The notes under the pieces: model-generated
What the model saw: the letters and a program-made list of their open reading frames with translations, nothing else
What the model was told of the DNA's origin: nothing
Databases searched by the model: none
Made by a program: the position numbers and the translations under genes
Assembly: GCA_964493245.1 (NCBI GenBank)
Contig: CAZBNB010000019.1
Span: forward strand, 1-59,326
Source: CAZBNB01 sp964493245
GTDB taxonomy: Bacteria > Pseudomonadota > Gammaproteobacteria > Legionellales > Legionellaceae
Length of the DNA stretch: 59,326 nt
Direction: 5' to 3'
Shown here: in pieces, positions 26,740-35,503 of the stretch
How positions within the stretch are numbered: the stretch's first letter is position 1
How the letters are laid out: every line of letters starts with the position of its first letter

Positions 26740-28515
26740 TTGTTGACAGGTTTACAGATAATATCACATTTTCTCCCATTTTTTTGGCCAAAAAATGATC
26801 TTAAAAAGAAATTCCGGATTATTCTTTCACTATTTTTGGTTGTAACAACACTCGCTCTCAATTTGATCGTACCCATTATTTTCAAGGATATAGTGACCGA
26901 GCTATCCGGTACAATAGCTTCCTCAAGCAGCGTGATTATGTTGTTAATTTGCGGTTACGGATTACTTTGGACACTCTCAAGATGCAGTGAAAAAATTCGA
27001 GAAATGGTTACTTTTTCAAATATAAGCACAACCATTGCTGATTACAGTACGCACGTTTTTGCACATCTTCATGCTTTAAATTATCAATTTCATATGGATA
27101 AAGAAACAGGGAAAGTAACCAGCGCTATTAGCCGTTCACAGCTTGCAATTGCGATGCTTATTTCAAATATATTGTTTCGAATTGCTCCTGTTCTTATAGA
27201 AATTCTCTGCGCTTTTTTAATTATTTGGTATTTATATGGCTTAAGCTACGGCCTCTCTTTAATGATCATTTTGTCACTCTACCTCATTTTTAATGGTCTC
27301 ACTCAAAAAAAATCAAAAACACTCCAGCGGAATAGTAGCAATGCCGAATTAAATGTAAGTTCAGCCATTGCCGACAGCCTACTTAACACCGAAACTGTAA
27401 AATACTACAACAACCAATTCGCGGAATATCAAAAAATCGATCGATTTTTGCAAGAAAGCGCTAAAGCGAACATTGCTTTATTTAGTGGCATGGGACTCTT
27501 TTTGATACTACAAACACTGATTATTGCAGCAGGTCTTGCCTTTTTATCATATAAAGTGGGATATCAAATTTTAATTGGTCATTTGAAAGTCGGGGACTTT
27601 GTGTTGATTAACGGATATTTATTACAATTATTTGAGCCGTTAAACAATGCGAGTGTTCTTTGGCGAGACACTAAAAATGATTTATCCAAAATCGAATATT
27701 CTGCTTATTTATTGGAACAAACCGATGAAGTTGAACAAGATAAACCAGATGCAAAACCATTAATCATCAGCAGGCCAGATATTCGCTTTCAAAACGTCAC
27801 TTTTGGTTATAAACGAAATCAGCCCATTTTAAAAAATATAAGTTTCGAAGCGCCATCACAGAAAATGACAGCCATCGTAGGGCCTAGCGGATCTGGCAAA
27901 TCAACCATTGCGCGATTAATGTTGGGACTATTTGAGGCTTCACAAGGACAAATATTTATAGATGACCAAGATATTCATTCCGTCACAAAATATTCATTAC
28001 GCCAACACATTGGAGTTGTTCCTCAAGAGGTTTTACTTTTCAATAATACGTTGAAATTTAATCTTTGCTACGGTTCTCCAAATATTTCCGATCACGAAAT
28101 CAATACCGTCATTCAACTCACTCACTTAGAAGAACTTGTAAAAAATCTTCCGCAAGGGCTCGAAACCAATATCGGTGAAGGTGGCTTTAAATTATCAGGA
28201 GGAGAGCGTCAGCGGATTGGAATAGCAAGATGCCTACTGCGAAAACCCAGCATTTTGTTATTTGATGAAGCAACCGCATCACTCGACACACAAACCGAAA
28301 AAAGTATTCAAGAAAATATCGAGGAAATTACAAAACACACCACCAGTATAGTCATCGCTCATCGTTTGAGTACGATTATTCATGCTGACAACATCCTTGT
28401 TATAAAAAATGGAGAAATCGTAGAATATGGAAAACATCAAGAACTAGTCAAGAAGAATGGTGTCTATTCCTCTATGTGGGATAGCCAACAGCAAAAGCGG
28501 GCACATGATGAATAA
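26740..28515 (+). CDS. ABC exporter half-transporter (Atm1-like), first of a pair
   Basis: This 591-residue exporter has six membrane segments (about 25-320) then an ATPase: Walker A GPSGSGKST, signature LSGGERQRIGIAR, Walker B ILLFDEATASLD, switch His in IAHRLST. The region FHMDKETGKVTSAISRSQ and LLNTETVKYYNNQFAEYQ place it with Atm1-type exporters. Translation probably begins at a TTG (26740 or 26743) served by AAGGA; no ATG is available. Its last 11 bases overlap the next ABC gene. A heterodimer with that gene product is likely. Confidence 0.9.
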   Translation: MLTGLQIISHFLPFFWPKNDLKKKFRIILSLFLVVTTLALNLIVPIIFKDIVTELSGTIASSSSVIMLLICGYGLLWTLSRCSEKIREMVTFSNISTTIADYSTHVFAHLHALNYQFHMDKETGKVTSAISRSQLAIAMLISNILFRIAPVLIEILCAFLIIWYLYGLSYGLSLMIILSLYLIFNGLTQKKSKTLQRNSSNAELNVSSAIADSLLNTETVKYYNNQFAEYQKIDRFLQESAKANIALFSGMGLFLILQTLIIAAGLAFLSYKVGYQILIGHLKVGDFVLINGYLLQLFEPLNNASVLWRDTKNDLSKIEYSAYLLEQTDEVEQDKPDAKPLIISRPDIRFQNVTFGYKRNQPILKNISFEAPSQKMTAIVGPSGSGKSTIARLMLGLFEASQGQIFIDDQDIHSVTKYSLRQHIGVVPQEVLLFNNTLKFNLCYGSPNISDHEINTVIQLTHLEELVKNLPQGLETNIGEGGFKLSGGERQRIGIARCLLRKPSILLFDEATASLDTQTEKSIQENIEEITKHTTSIVIAHRLSTIIHADNILVIKNGEIVEYGKHQELVKKNGVYSSMWDSQQQKRAHDE

Positions 28516-30286
28516 GAATTTTCCCAGCATTAAAGAAACTATCCGCTATCTTTGGCCGTGTATATGGACAAAAAGCAGTCTACGAGGAAAGAGCCACGTC
28601 GTCTTCGCTGTTTTATTTATATTGATTTCGATTACATTGAATCTATGTGTCCCGATCTTTTTGAAAGAAGCTATCAATGCACTTTCAGGCAATATGACAT
28701 TTTTAAACAGCACGCCACTATTAATCATTCTAATTTATGCACTGGTTTGGGGTGCATCCTCAGCATGTATTGCTCTTAGTCAAATGGTAGCTTTTCCTGT
28801 AGAAATAAATGGCGCGAAGATTTTTTGTTTAGAACTCTTTAACCACGTACAAAATCTATCTACAAATTTCCATCGAGAACGCAAGACAGGTGAAATTCTT
28901 ACAATTATAGAACGCGCACGTTCGTCTGCCGTTGACCTCATTGGGCGACCTGTTGTTGTGATATTGCCAATCATCGTAGAAATCATTTTTGCCATGATTT
29001 TTTTAAGCTATTTTTATAGCATTTTCTTTGGATTAGTTCTATTTTTAATGCTGATTTCCTACACCCTTCTAAGCTATTTTACCTCTCGATGGATTGTAAA
29101 ATGCAGAATGGAACAAAATAATGAAGATGGAACTGCGAATGCCTATCTGGTAGAAAGCTTATTGCATGCGGATACTGTAAAATACTTCAATGCACAACAG
29201 TATGAAATCCATACCGCTGCTCAAAAATTACAAAAAAAAGCAACTGCAGATACTCGAGCATTAAATGCGGATGCAAAAATTCATCTGATTCAAAATGCGA
29301 TCATCGGTTTGTGTATTATCATGATGTTATTTCTTGCTGGCACCAGAGTCACTACAGGCACCATGAATGTTGGAGATTTTGTACTGATCCATGGCTATTT
29401 ATTCATGTTTATGCTGCCATTATCCATGCTGGGCTATCGAATTCGTGTTACTCGAGATGATTTAGCTCGTTTTCAAACTGCAATTCAGTTGCTGAAAATT
29501 CCTATCGATATTCAAGACAAACCTAATGCCAAAATGCTTCAATACAAGGAGGGGAAAATACAATTTAAAAAGGTCTACTTTGGATACAATCAACATCGAA
29601 AAATTCTCAATGACATTAACTTTGTAATTAAACCTGGAACGACTACTGCAATCGTTGGTGCATCCGGTGCAGGCAAATCGACTATCGCAAGACTACTTTT
29701 TAGGTTTTATGATCTGGATTCGGGTAGTATACAGATAGACGATCAAAATATTAGCAACGTTCAGCAAGAATCTCTCAGGGGGATACTGGGTATCGTTTCT
29801 CAGGAAACGACTTTATTCAATGATACGCTAGGAAGAAATCTAATTTATGGCAATCCGAATTGCACACATGATGAGCTTATAAATGCAATACACGCAGCAC
29901 AACTTGACACTTTCATTGAGCATTTACCTGATGGTTTAGAAACCCAAGTTGGTGAACGGGGATTAAAATTGTCTGGTGGCGAAAAACAGCGCGTAGCTAT
30001 TGCTAGGATGCTGCTAAAAAAACCTAAGATTTATATTTTTGATGAAGCAACATCCTCTCTAGATATGAAAACCGAAAAAGACATACAGACTTGCCTTAAA
30101 CAAATATCAGCTAATACTACAACATTAATTATTGCACATAGGCTCTCTACCGTTACTCATGCAGATAATATTCTCGTTATCGATAATGGATCGATTACTG
30201 AACAAGGCACTCATGATGAATTATTAAATCAAAAAGGTACCTATGCTCAATTGTGGGATACTCAAAGTCAAAATAACAATTTTTAG
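28505..30286 (+). CDS. ABC exporter half-transporter (Atm1-like), second of a pair
   Basis: This protein of about 593 residues has six membrane segments and an ATPase with Walker A GASGAGKST, signature LSGGEKQRVAIAR, Walker B IYIFDEATSSLD and switch IIAHRLST. The coupling region FHRERKTGEILTIIERARSS and LLHADTVKYFNAQQYE match the neighbour and the gene at 2580-4340. The start is one of two adjacent ATGs (28505, 28508) inside the end of the previous gene, so translation is coupled. It probably pairs with the preceding half-transporter in the inner membrane. Confidence 0.9.
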   Translation: MMNKNFPSIKETIRYLWPCIWTKSSLRGKSHVVFAVLFILISITLNLCVPIFLKEAINALSGNMTFLNSTPLLIILIYALVWGASSACIALSQMVAFPVEINGAKIFCLELFNHVQNLSTNFHRERKTGEILTIIERARSSAVDLIGRPVVVILPIIVEIIFAMIFLSYFYSIFFGLVLFLMLISYTLLSYFTSRWIVKCRMEQNNEDGTANAYLVESLLHADTVKYFNAQQYEIHTAAQKLQKKATADTRALNADAKIHLIQNAIIGLCIIMMLFLAGTRVTTGTMNVGDFVLIHGYLFMFMLPLSMLGYRIRVTRDDLARFQTAIQLLKIPIDIQDKPNAKMLQYKEGKIQFKKVYFGYNQHRKILNDINFVIKPGTTTAIVGASGAGKSTIARLLFRFYDLDSGSIQIDDQNISNVQQESLRGILGIVSQETTLFNDTLGRNLIYGNPNCTHDELINAIHAAQLDTFIEHLPDGLETQVGERGLKLSGGEKQRVAIARMLLKKPKIYIFDEATSSLDMKTEKDIQTCLKQISANTTTLIIAHRLSTVTHADNILVIDNGSITEQGTHDELLNQKGTYAQLWDTQSQNNNF

Positions 30287-30298
30287 AACAAATGTGAT

Positions 30299-30730
30299 TT
30301 AATAAGGCTTAAATGTTGTATTTAAAGGACCTGGGAATTTATGCCCCTCTTCCGAGTTAACAGATTGTGTATGTTCTGGAGTCTCTGTATTTGCATGATG
30401 TCCACCACAAATTTTTTGATAGCGTGATTTACAAGTATCTTCGGGTATATCCTGTACACGTAAATAATAAATATTGGTATTATCTTTTTTATAAAACTGT
30501 TTAGGTGCGCCAGTCTCTGGATCTAATAGATGATTGTATAAATCCTCAGACTCTACAGAAATGTCTAAAGATGGCTCAGATGGCCGATATAAAAAAATAA
30601 CGTCACATTTGCCATTTTGTTGTGTAATAATTAACGGAGTGACATTTTCTTCTACTTTTTTTCAAAAAAACTCCTCTCCGGATAATTGTTCCTCAATTAA
30701 TCGCTCAGCTTCTTCATCTTTTTTAGACAT
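30299..30730 (-). pseudogene. Unrecognised 143-codon protein with an in-frame TGA
   Basis: A minus-strand frame opens with ATG at 30730 and runs in one frame to TAA at 30299, broken only by TGA at codon 23 (30664-30662). The first part is MSKKDEEAERLIEEQLSGEE. After the stop the frame continues with normal-looking protein (VTPLIITQQNGKCDVIFLYR, then DISVESEDLYNHLLDPETGAP). The stop sits in a T7-G-A7 tract, so a sequencing or slippage error is as likely as a nonsense mutation. There is no good ribosome-binding site. I do not recognise the family. This fills the otherwise empty 560 bases between the ABC pair and the HU gene. Confidence 0.5.
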
Positions 30731-30847
30731 CTAAAGTCCCGTTACATTATCGCATAATGTTTATATCTCTCATTCTCATTATAGCCATGTCTGGATTATT
30801 ATAGTGTGACCAGCTCCAAACTATTGACGCATCACGCCATATTCTTA

Positions 30848-31123
30848 TCACTCATTCACACGTTCTTTGAGTGCAGATCCTGCCTTAAATTGAACAACGT
30901 TACGAGCCGATATATTAATAGATTTCCCAGTCGCTGGATTGCGTCCTGTTCTAGCCGCTCGTTTTTTCACAGATAAACTTGCAAATCCCGGCAAAACAAT
31001 GGATTCTCCTTGAGCCAGCAAATCACTCAAACAATCAATTACTGCATTAAGAGCTACTTCCGATTGATTTTTTGCCATACCGGATTTATGGCTAATCGCT
31101 GCTATCAAATCTTTCTTTTTCAT
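30848..31123 (-). CDS. HU/IHF-family DNA-binding protein
   Basis: This 91-residue histone-like protein opens KKDLIAAISHKSGMAKNQSEVALNAVIDCLSDLLAQGE. It has the beta-arm core VLPGFASLSVKKRAARTGRNPATGKSINISARNVVQFKAGSALKERV, including the conserved R-N-P-A-T-G tip that intercalates DNA. It would bend DNA as a dimer. AAAGGAG lies at good distance before the ATG. Being on a mobile replicon, it may assist replication or conjugation complexes, but that is inference. Confidence 0.95.
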   Translation of the reverse strand: MKKKDLIAAISHKSGMAKNQSEVALNAVIDCLSDLLAQGESIVLPGFASLSVKKRAARTGRNPATGKSINISARNVVQFKAGSALKERVNE

Positions 31124-31217
31124 GTATCGCTCCTTTGGTTATCATGAAATCTCTTCCATCTTGAGAGATTGTGGCAAAAAATGCAAACCATCTGCATATG
31201 AAACATAAAAAACACCT

Positions 31218-31865
31218 CTAAATCAGGTCTTTGTTCTTTTTGTAATCAAACAAGGAAACAACCTTGTTAGTTTGATCGCTTGCTAAGTCGTTAGCTGATT
31301 CGCTTAATTTTTCTTCATCAATAAAAGAGCGCATCCAAAAATTGACCATTTTTTCTGCTGGATAGAAATACTCAGGATTATTGACTGTTGTGCGCATCAA
31401 TCTATTTACAAAATATCCAGATGAAAACATTTCATCATTATTTTTAGGCAATCGCCCCGCTTGATCAATCTGATCTCTGAAATGAAAAATTACATCGTTT
31501 ATATGCACTTGAACACTGCGGCTATAACCATGGCAATAATGAAACTCAGCATAATTACCTAACTTTTTAAGCGCACGTTGACCTCTCACCTCATCCAATC
31601 CACATAGAAAATTCATTTCATTGTATAACCTGACCATCAGTAATTCGAAAAATGCGGTCGTATTCATTTTATTAATATCTGAAAAAAGAATGCTATATCG
31701 ACTGGCTACATGCATGGCAATCACACAATTTTTACGCCGAGATTGGAAAGAATGCATGACCCACTGCATATCCTGATTAATGGCTTTATCATCAACATGG
31801 GTACTTTGCATAGCTGAACAAACGTTGTCTTTAAAATTTTTCGTACAATTGAATTTAAATATCAT
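31218..31865 (-). CDS. Hypothetical protein, DUF6933-like
   Basis: This 215-residue protein starts MIFKFNCTKNFKDNV and has the segment QWVMHSFQSRRKNCVIAMHVASRYSILF. This resembles DUF6933 proteins, in which a C-T-K opening and a W-H-x-x-x-x-x-R-(R/K)-x-x-V-(I/L) core recur. The C-terminal 50 residues are charged (EEKLSESANDLASDQTNK). There is no signal peptide or membrane segment. GAGGGAG precedes the ATG. No biochemical role is known to me. It lies just upstream of the HU gene on the same strand. Confidence 0.6.
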   Translation of the reverse strand: MIFKFNCTKNFKDNVCSAMQSTHVDDKAINQDMQWVMHSFQSRRKNCVIAMHVASRYSILFSDINKMNTTAFFELLMVRLYNEMNFLCGLDEVRGQRALKKLGNYAEFHYCHGYSRSVQVHINDVIFHFRDQIDQAGRLPKNNDEMFSSGYFVNRLMRTTVNNPEYFYPAEKMVNFWMRSFIDEEKLSESANDLASDQTNKVVSLFDYKKNKDLI

Positions 31866-32107
31866 TTTTTATCTCCCTCTTCTGAGGTTAAAGGACTTAT
31901 TCTTCCGTTTGAAAATCTTTAGAGTTTTATCTAACAAAATGAATATTAAGACGATTTTGAGCCAGGTCAATAGATTTTAGAGCCCTGTTATTGAATGAAC
32001 TTGAATGATACTGTTTGATAATTCATATTTTTTGAGCGGTCTCTTACGTTTTAATAAAAAGACTATGAATCATCAGATAAAAATGAGTATGGAACTGATG
32101 TGTCTAA

Positions 32108-32602
32108 TCAACACTGCGCCGTTTTTGCCAAATGACCGACATCAACCCGGACAAAAATCGAATCGCTTACCACGGTTAATACATCATTAGCATAGACCTC
32201 GCAAAGTACAATGCTCTTACGTCCAATTACTCGTTTATTTCGTGCTTTAAACAATAATGGCACACCCATGGGCGTTGGTTTGATGTATTTGATACCTAAT
32301 GTTCCGGTGACACAATCAATACGCGGCAAAGTTCCTGGTTCTCGATTTTCTGCACGATAATAATTTGCCATAGCTGTCCAATTTGAGTGGCAATCAATAA
32401 GACAACTAATAATCCCACCATAAACCAGTGATGGCCAGCCAACATATCGATCATCAGGCATATATTTCATGATGACATGTTCACCATCAGCATCCCAATA
32501 ACTTTTAATCTGCAAGCCATGTTCATTTTTAGATCCGCAGCCGAAACATACCCCTTCAGGTGCCGCTATATCTTGTAATGCCTTATCTTGTAAATTGTGC
32601 AT
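32108..32602 (-). CDS. Hotdog-fold thioesterase (PaaI/THEM4-like)
   Basis: This 164-residue 4HBT protein has VCFGCGSKNEHGLQIKSYWD at the N-terminus, typical of the THEM4/PaaI-like group. The hotdog helix segment is VGWPSLVYGGIISCLIDCHSNWTAMANYY, with the catalytic acid Asp in LIDCH. LGIKYIKPTPMGVPLLFKARNKRVIGRKSIVL forms later strands. It would hydrolyse an acyl-CoA or acyl-ACP. It is monocistronic and divergent from the GNAT gene at 32745. Confidence 0.85.
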   Translation of the reverse strand: MHNLQDKALQDIAAPEGVCFGCGSKNEHGLQIKSYWDADGEHVIMKYMPDDRYVGWPSLVYGGIISCLIDCHSNWTAMANYYRAENREPGTLPRIDCVTGTLGIKYIKPTPMGVPLLFKARNKRVIGRKSIVLCEVYANDVLTVVSDSIFVRVDVGHLAKTAQC

Positions 32603-32744
32603 AAGTTTTTTCCAAATTTCCGCTCATATTTGATAGATATCATGAATCGATTATTTTATACCTCTATCATAACCAATCTATTTTGATTTATTCATGGCTA
32701 TGATAATTTTAATATATAGCTTCCCAATATCCTTACATGTACTC

Positions 32745-33206
32745 ATGATCCCTCATATTACAATGCGCCGTGCTGAACCTAAAGACTTACCATTCATAAT
32801 TGAATTATTAGCCCACGATCCATTAGGTAAAACCCGAGAAATTACTTCGGAAAAAATTGATCCGCGATACCTAAGTGCTTTTACACGTATTATGAATGAT
32901 CCCAATCAATTTTTAATGGTTGTTATTCACGATGAACAAGTAATAGGTACATGTCATCTCACTCTTTTGCCCTCTCTGACATACGTTGGCTCAACACGTA
33001 TGCAAATTGAAGCTGTACGAATAGCTGAAGGTTATCGTGGTCAAAAAATTGGTGAATGGATGTTTGGGGAAGCCATCAAAATAGCTAAAAATCATGCTGT
33101 AACCATCATTCAATTAACAACAAATGCTGAACGTCCGGAAGCAAAAAGATTTTATGAAAAACTAGGGTTCCAAGCATCTCATATTGGAATGAAGCTATTT
33201 CTATAA
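32745..33206 (+). CDS. GNAT acetyltransferase
   Basis: This GNAT of about 153 residues opens with TMRRAEPKDLPFIIELLAHDPLGKTREI. It has the central strand IEAVRIAEGYRGQKIGEWMFGEAIKIAKNHA (acetyl-CoA loop Y-R-G-Q-K-I-G) and the ending LTTNAERPEAKRFYEKLGFQASHIGMKLFL. This matches widespread small GNATs of unknown substrate. Starts at 32745 or 32763 are both plausible; the longer frame from 32694 adds only a hydrophobic stretch with no support. Confidence 0.85.
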   Translation: MIPHITMRRAEPKDLPFIIELLAHDPLGKTREITSEKIDPRYLSAFTRIMNDPNQFLMVVIHDEQVIGTCHLTLLPSLTYVGSTRMQIEAVRIAEGYRGQKIGEWMFGEAIKIAKNHAVTIIQLTTNAERPEAKRFYEKLGFQASHIGMKLFL

Positions 33207-33239
33207 ACTCACTTTCGTTCATCATAAAGGAATAATCCT

Positions 33240-33623
33240 ATGGCCATCGAGCTCAATCACACTATTATCCAAGCCAAAGATGCAGAAGTGTCCGCTAAAT
33301 TTTTAGCAGAAATGTTAGGCCTCCCCTCCCCTACTTCATTTGGACCATTCATTGTAGTCAAAACCAGTAACGACGTCAGTCTTGATTTCAGAACAACCAC
33401 CAGTGAAATCAAATCACGCCACTTCGCATTTCTTGTCAATGAACAAGAATTTGATGAAATCTTTCATCGCATCACACAAAAACAACTGAAATATTGGGCC
33501 GATCCTGGACAAACTAAACCAAAGCAAATCAATCATAATGACGGTGGTCGTGGCTGCTACTTCCTCGATCCAGATGGTCATTTTCTTGAAATCATCACCA
33601 GACCCTACGGCAGTGCTCCATAA
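33240..33623 (+). CDS. VOC-family protein
   Basis: This 127-residue glyoxalase-fold protein has repeat one beginning IELNHTIIQAKDAEVSAKFLAEMLGL and repeat two with HFAFLVNEQEFDEIFHRITQK. The end GGRGCYFLDPDGHFLEIITRPYG carries the usual metal-ligand Glu. AAGGAATAATCCT precedes the ATG. It is probably cotranscribed with the GNAT 33 bases upstream. Function may be detoxification or a dioxygenase-like reaction. Confidence 0.88.
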   Translation: MAIELNHTIIQAKDAEVSAKFLAEMLGLPSPTSFGPFIVVKTSNDVSLDFRTTTSEIKSRHFAFLVNEQEFDEIFHRITQKQLKYWADPGQTKPKQINHNDGGRGCYFLDPDGHFLEIITRPYGSAP

Positions 33624-33840
33624 CTCAAAAAATTATTCAAAAATCACTTGACTGATTATTGTTTAATCGCCATGATGATATTAGGTTAAATAAAAAGGGC
33701 TCGACGGATCTTGACCGCTTAACCGAATTCAACTTCAACATAGGGAAACGTGGTCATGAATAATCAAGCTTATATTTTTTCTCAATACAATTTTCTTGTT
33801 TCTTTATATCAATCCAAACGACACATATAGCATTTAAGTT

Positions 33841-33856
33841 TTTATGCGCGCATAAA
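33841..33856. promoter_or_regulatory. Perfect 16-bp palindrome before the coiled-coil operon
   Basis: TTTATGCGCGCATAAA is a perfect palindrome 47 bases upstream of the first gene of the four-gene operon. It lies in a 280-base gap (33624-33903) that otherwise shows nothing I can name. A symmetric site at this distance suggests a dimeric repressor operator. Its ATGCGC core also occurs in the AAATGCGCATTT palindrome at 52563-52574. Confidence 0.5.
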
Positions 33857-33903
33857 CAGCCCGCTCATCAAACTTAAATTGCTTTATGCTCCAGAGGTGG
33901 ATC

Positions 33904-34764
33904 ATGAAACAAGAAACCATCGACGAACTATTATCTCTTGCATTTGATGCTTACACTGCCAATGAATCAGCAGATAAATATGCTTGTAATGCAGCAAGTA
34001 AGACAGCATCTGATGCGGCTAAAAAACATAGTGAAGAATATGCAGACGCTGCCACAACATTAGCTGCAATGCGTCATTTCAAAGCAGCTTCTCAAGCGAC
34101 ACTCTTTTCGGCTGGCGTTGCAGACTCTGCCAATCTCAAATTTGCTCATGATAGAAGTCTTAAAGCTGCGCGGCATACATTCAGCCATCGAAGAACGCCA
34201 ATTAAAAAAACCATTGATGTTTCTTACACTGATATCGTCAGTGGAATAGAGCGCCAAATTGATTCAGCTGATGAAGAGCTGCACTCAAATTATCAAGCGG
34301 CTTTCTCGCGAGACCCATCCACCAATCAAAAATCCGTACGCGCCGCAACTTATGTTTATTCGCATACCTATGCCACTGCTCGGAATGCTTACATACTTGC
34401 ATCATTTAAAGCCAGCAAACTTCAAGATCCTCTTAGACGAGAACAAACATTTAAAACATGCATGTCTCAAAGGCTTAACGACGATCTTGCTTATGATCAA
34501 ATTCAACCCAGTTTATTTCTTCAAATGATGTGTAGTACAGCCCTTTGTGTTATCGCAGGCATACTCCTCGTCGGTGGTGCCGCTGTTATCGTATGTACAA
34601 CTTATGGCATCGGTAGCATTCCATTTGCGATAGGAATTGCAGCAGGTAGCCTATCGGCAGCAACCGGAGCGGGTCTTTTAGTCGGTAGTTTCTTTGCAAA
34701 ACGTGAACAACAAAAAATCAATGACGCTAACGAACGCATCGAGGAAACCAATGCTATTTTTTAA
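33904..34764 (+). CDS. Unrecognised Ala-rich helical protein with C-terminal membrane hairpin
   Basis: This is a 286-residue protein of no family I recognise. Residues about 1-210 are Ala-rich and predicted helical, with recurrent patterns such as ADKYACNAASKTASDAAKKH and EEYADAATTLAAMRHFKAA. Residues about 207-262 form two closely spaced hydrophobic segments (MCSTALCVIAGILLVGGAAV; FAIGIAAGSLSAATGAGLLV) joined by a short turn, then a charged tail (KREQQKINDANERIEE). There is no signal peptide. The ATG at 33904 has AGAGGTGG nearby. A hydrophobic hairpin plus helical domain is the layout of host-membrane proteins such as Inc-like effectors, though membrane scaffolding in the bacterium itself is equally possible. 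Confidence 0.75.
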   Translation: MKQETIDELLSLAFDAYTANESADKYACNAASKTASDAAKKHSEEYADAATTLAAMRHFKAASQATLFSAGVADSANLKFAHDRSLKAARHTFSHRRTPIKKTIDVSYTDIVSGIERQIDSADEELHSNYQAAFSRDPSTNQKSVRAATYVYSHTYATARNAYILASFKASKLQDPLRREQTFKTCMSQRLNDDLAYDQIQPSLFLQMMCSTALCVIAGILLVGGAAVIVCTTYGIGSIPFAIGIAAGSLSAATGAGLLVGSFFAKREQQKINDANERIEETNAIF

Positions 34765-34792
34765 AATTTTATATAAACACTGGAGGATTTAT

Positions 34793-35365
34793 ATGATACG
34801 TAATCACGTACCCGTTCCTGAGATTGAAGAACTTCCTGCAACAATATATTCAACTATTGATGCAGGGATAAAATGTGTTACTTCGTGCTTTGCAAATTGT
34901 TGCTCAAGTTTTTTTTATACGAAACCAAGCCCTAGACTATTAACGAATCAAAACGTCACGCAAAAATTAAAAGAATGCCTCGAACTTATAGAGTCTCAAG
35001 ATAATGACATGTGTGCGATTCGTAATGCACTCAAAGCATCTCAGGTCGATGTACGGGCTTCTTATAAATCAGCCACCCTTCTTCTCACTTCCTATCAATC
35101 ACAATATATGATTCGGCAACCCATAGAATCTTATGATAGAAATATTGAACAACGCGCAGATATGCTCGATCATCTTGGTGAATTGTTGGATACATATCCT
35201 AAACTTGAGCCAGAAGATGAAACCTCGCTAGATAGACTTAATGTATTTTTCAATGAACGAGATGCTCACCATCGAAAAGTCATGACACTTGTAGAAACTT
35301 ATTTACCTGAAACATATGCAGCATTAAAAGAAGCACAACCGGTATTAAAAACACCAAATAAATAA
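34793..35365 (+). CDS. Unrecognised helical protein with Cys-rich hydrophobic segment
   Basis: This 190-residue protein begins MIRNHVPVPEIEELPATIYS, then has a weakly hydrophobic Cys-rich stretch (CVTSCFANCCSSFFYT, residues about 28-43; Cys could be acylated, but this is speculation). About 140 residues of predicted helix follow, rich in Leu and charged residues (KLKECLELIESQDNDM; YDRNIEQRADMLDHLGELLD). GGAGG lies well placed before the ATG at 34793. It is the second gene of the operon, 28 bases after the first. I recognise no family. Confidence 0.7.
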   Translation: MIRNHVPVPEIEELPATIYSTIDAGIKCVTSCFANCCSSFFYTKPSPRLLTNQNVTQKLKECLELIESQDNDMCAIRNALKASQVDVRASYKSATLLLTSYQSQYMIRQPIESYDRNIEQRADMLDHLGELLDTYPKLEPEDETSLDRLNVFFNERDAHHRKVMTLVETYLPETYAALKEAQPVLKTPNK

Positions 35366-35425
35366 AAGTTAGTGTCAATGGAATGACGCACTTAAAGCAT
35401 TTCCAATAACGATAAGGAGCATAGT

Positions 35426-35503
35426 ATGCACATCATTCTAGACGCTAATAACTCAATCATTATTTATCCTAAATTACATCCATTTGGAGAAAATCATGCT
35501 TGA
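35426..35503 (+). CDS. 25-residue mini-ORF coupled to the next gene
   Basis: An ATG at 35426 with a strong AAGGAG at 35413-35418 opens a 25-codon frame beginning MHIILDANNSIIIYPKLH. It ends with TGA at 35501-35503, overlapping the start of the following gene (ATG 35496). The ribosome-binding site is better than those of many neighbours. It may be a leader whose translation controls the downstream membrane protein, or a small protein. Too short for family assignment. Confidence 0.5.
   Translation: MHIILDANNSIIIYPKLHPFGENHA

Noticed and set aside
30662..30664. TGA read as selenocysteine
   Set aside because: No selenoprotein family match, no visible SECIS-like stem with the right placement and a homopolymer context that favours error.
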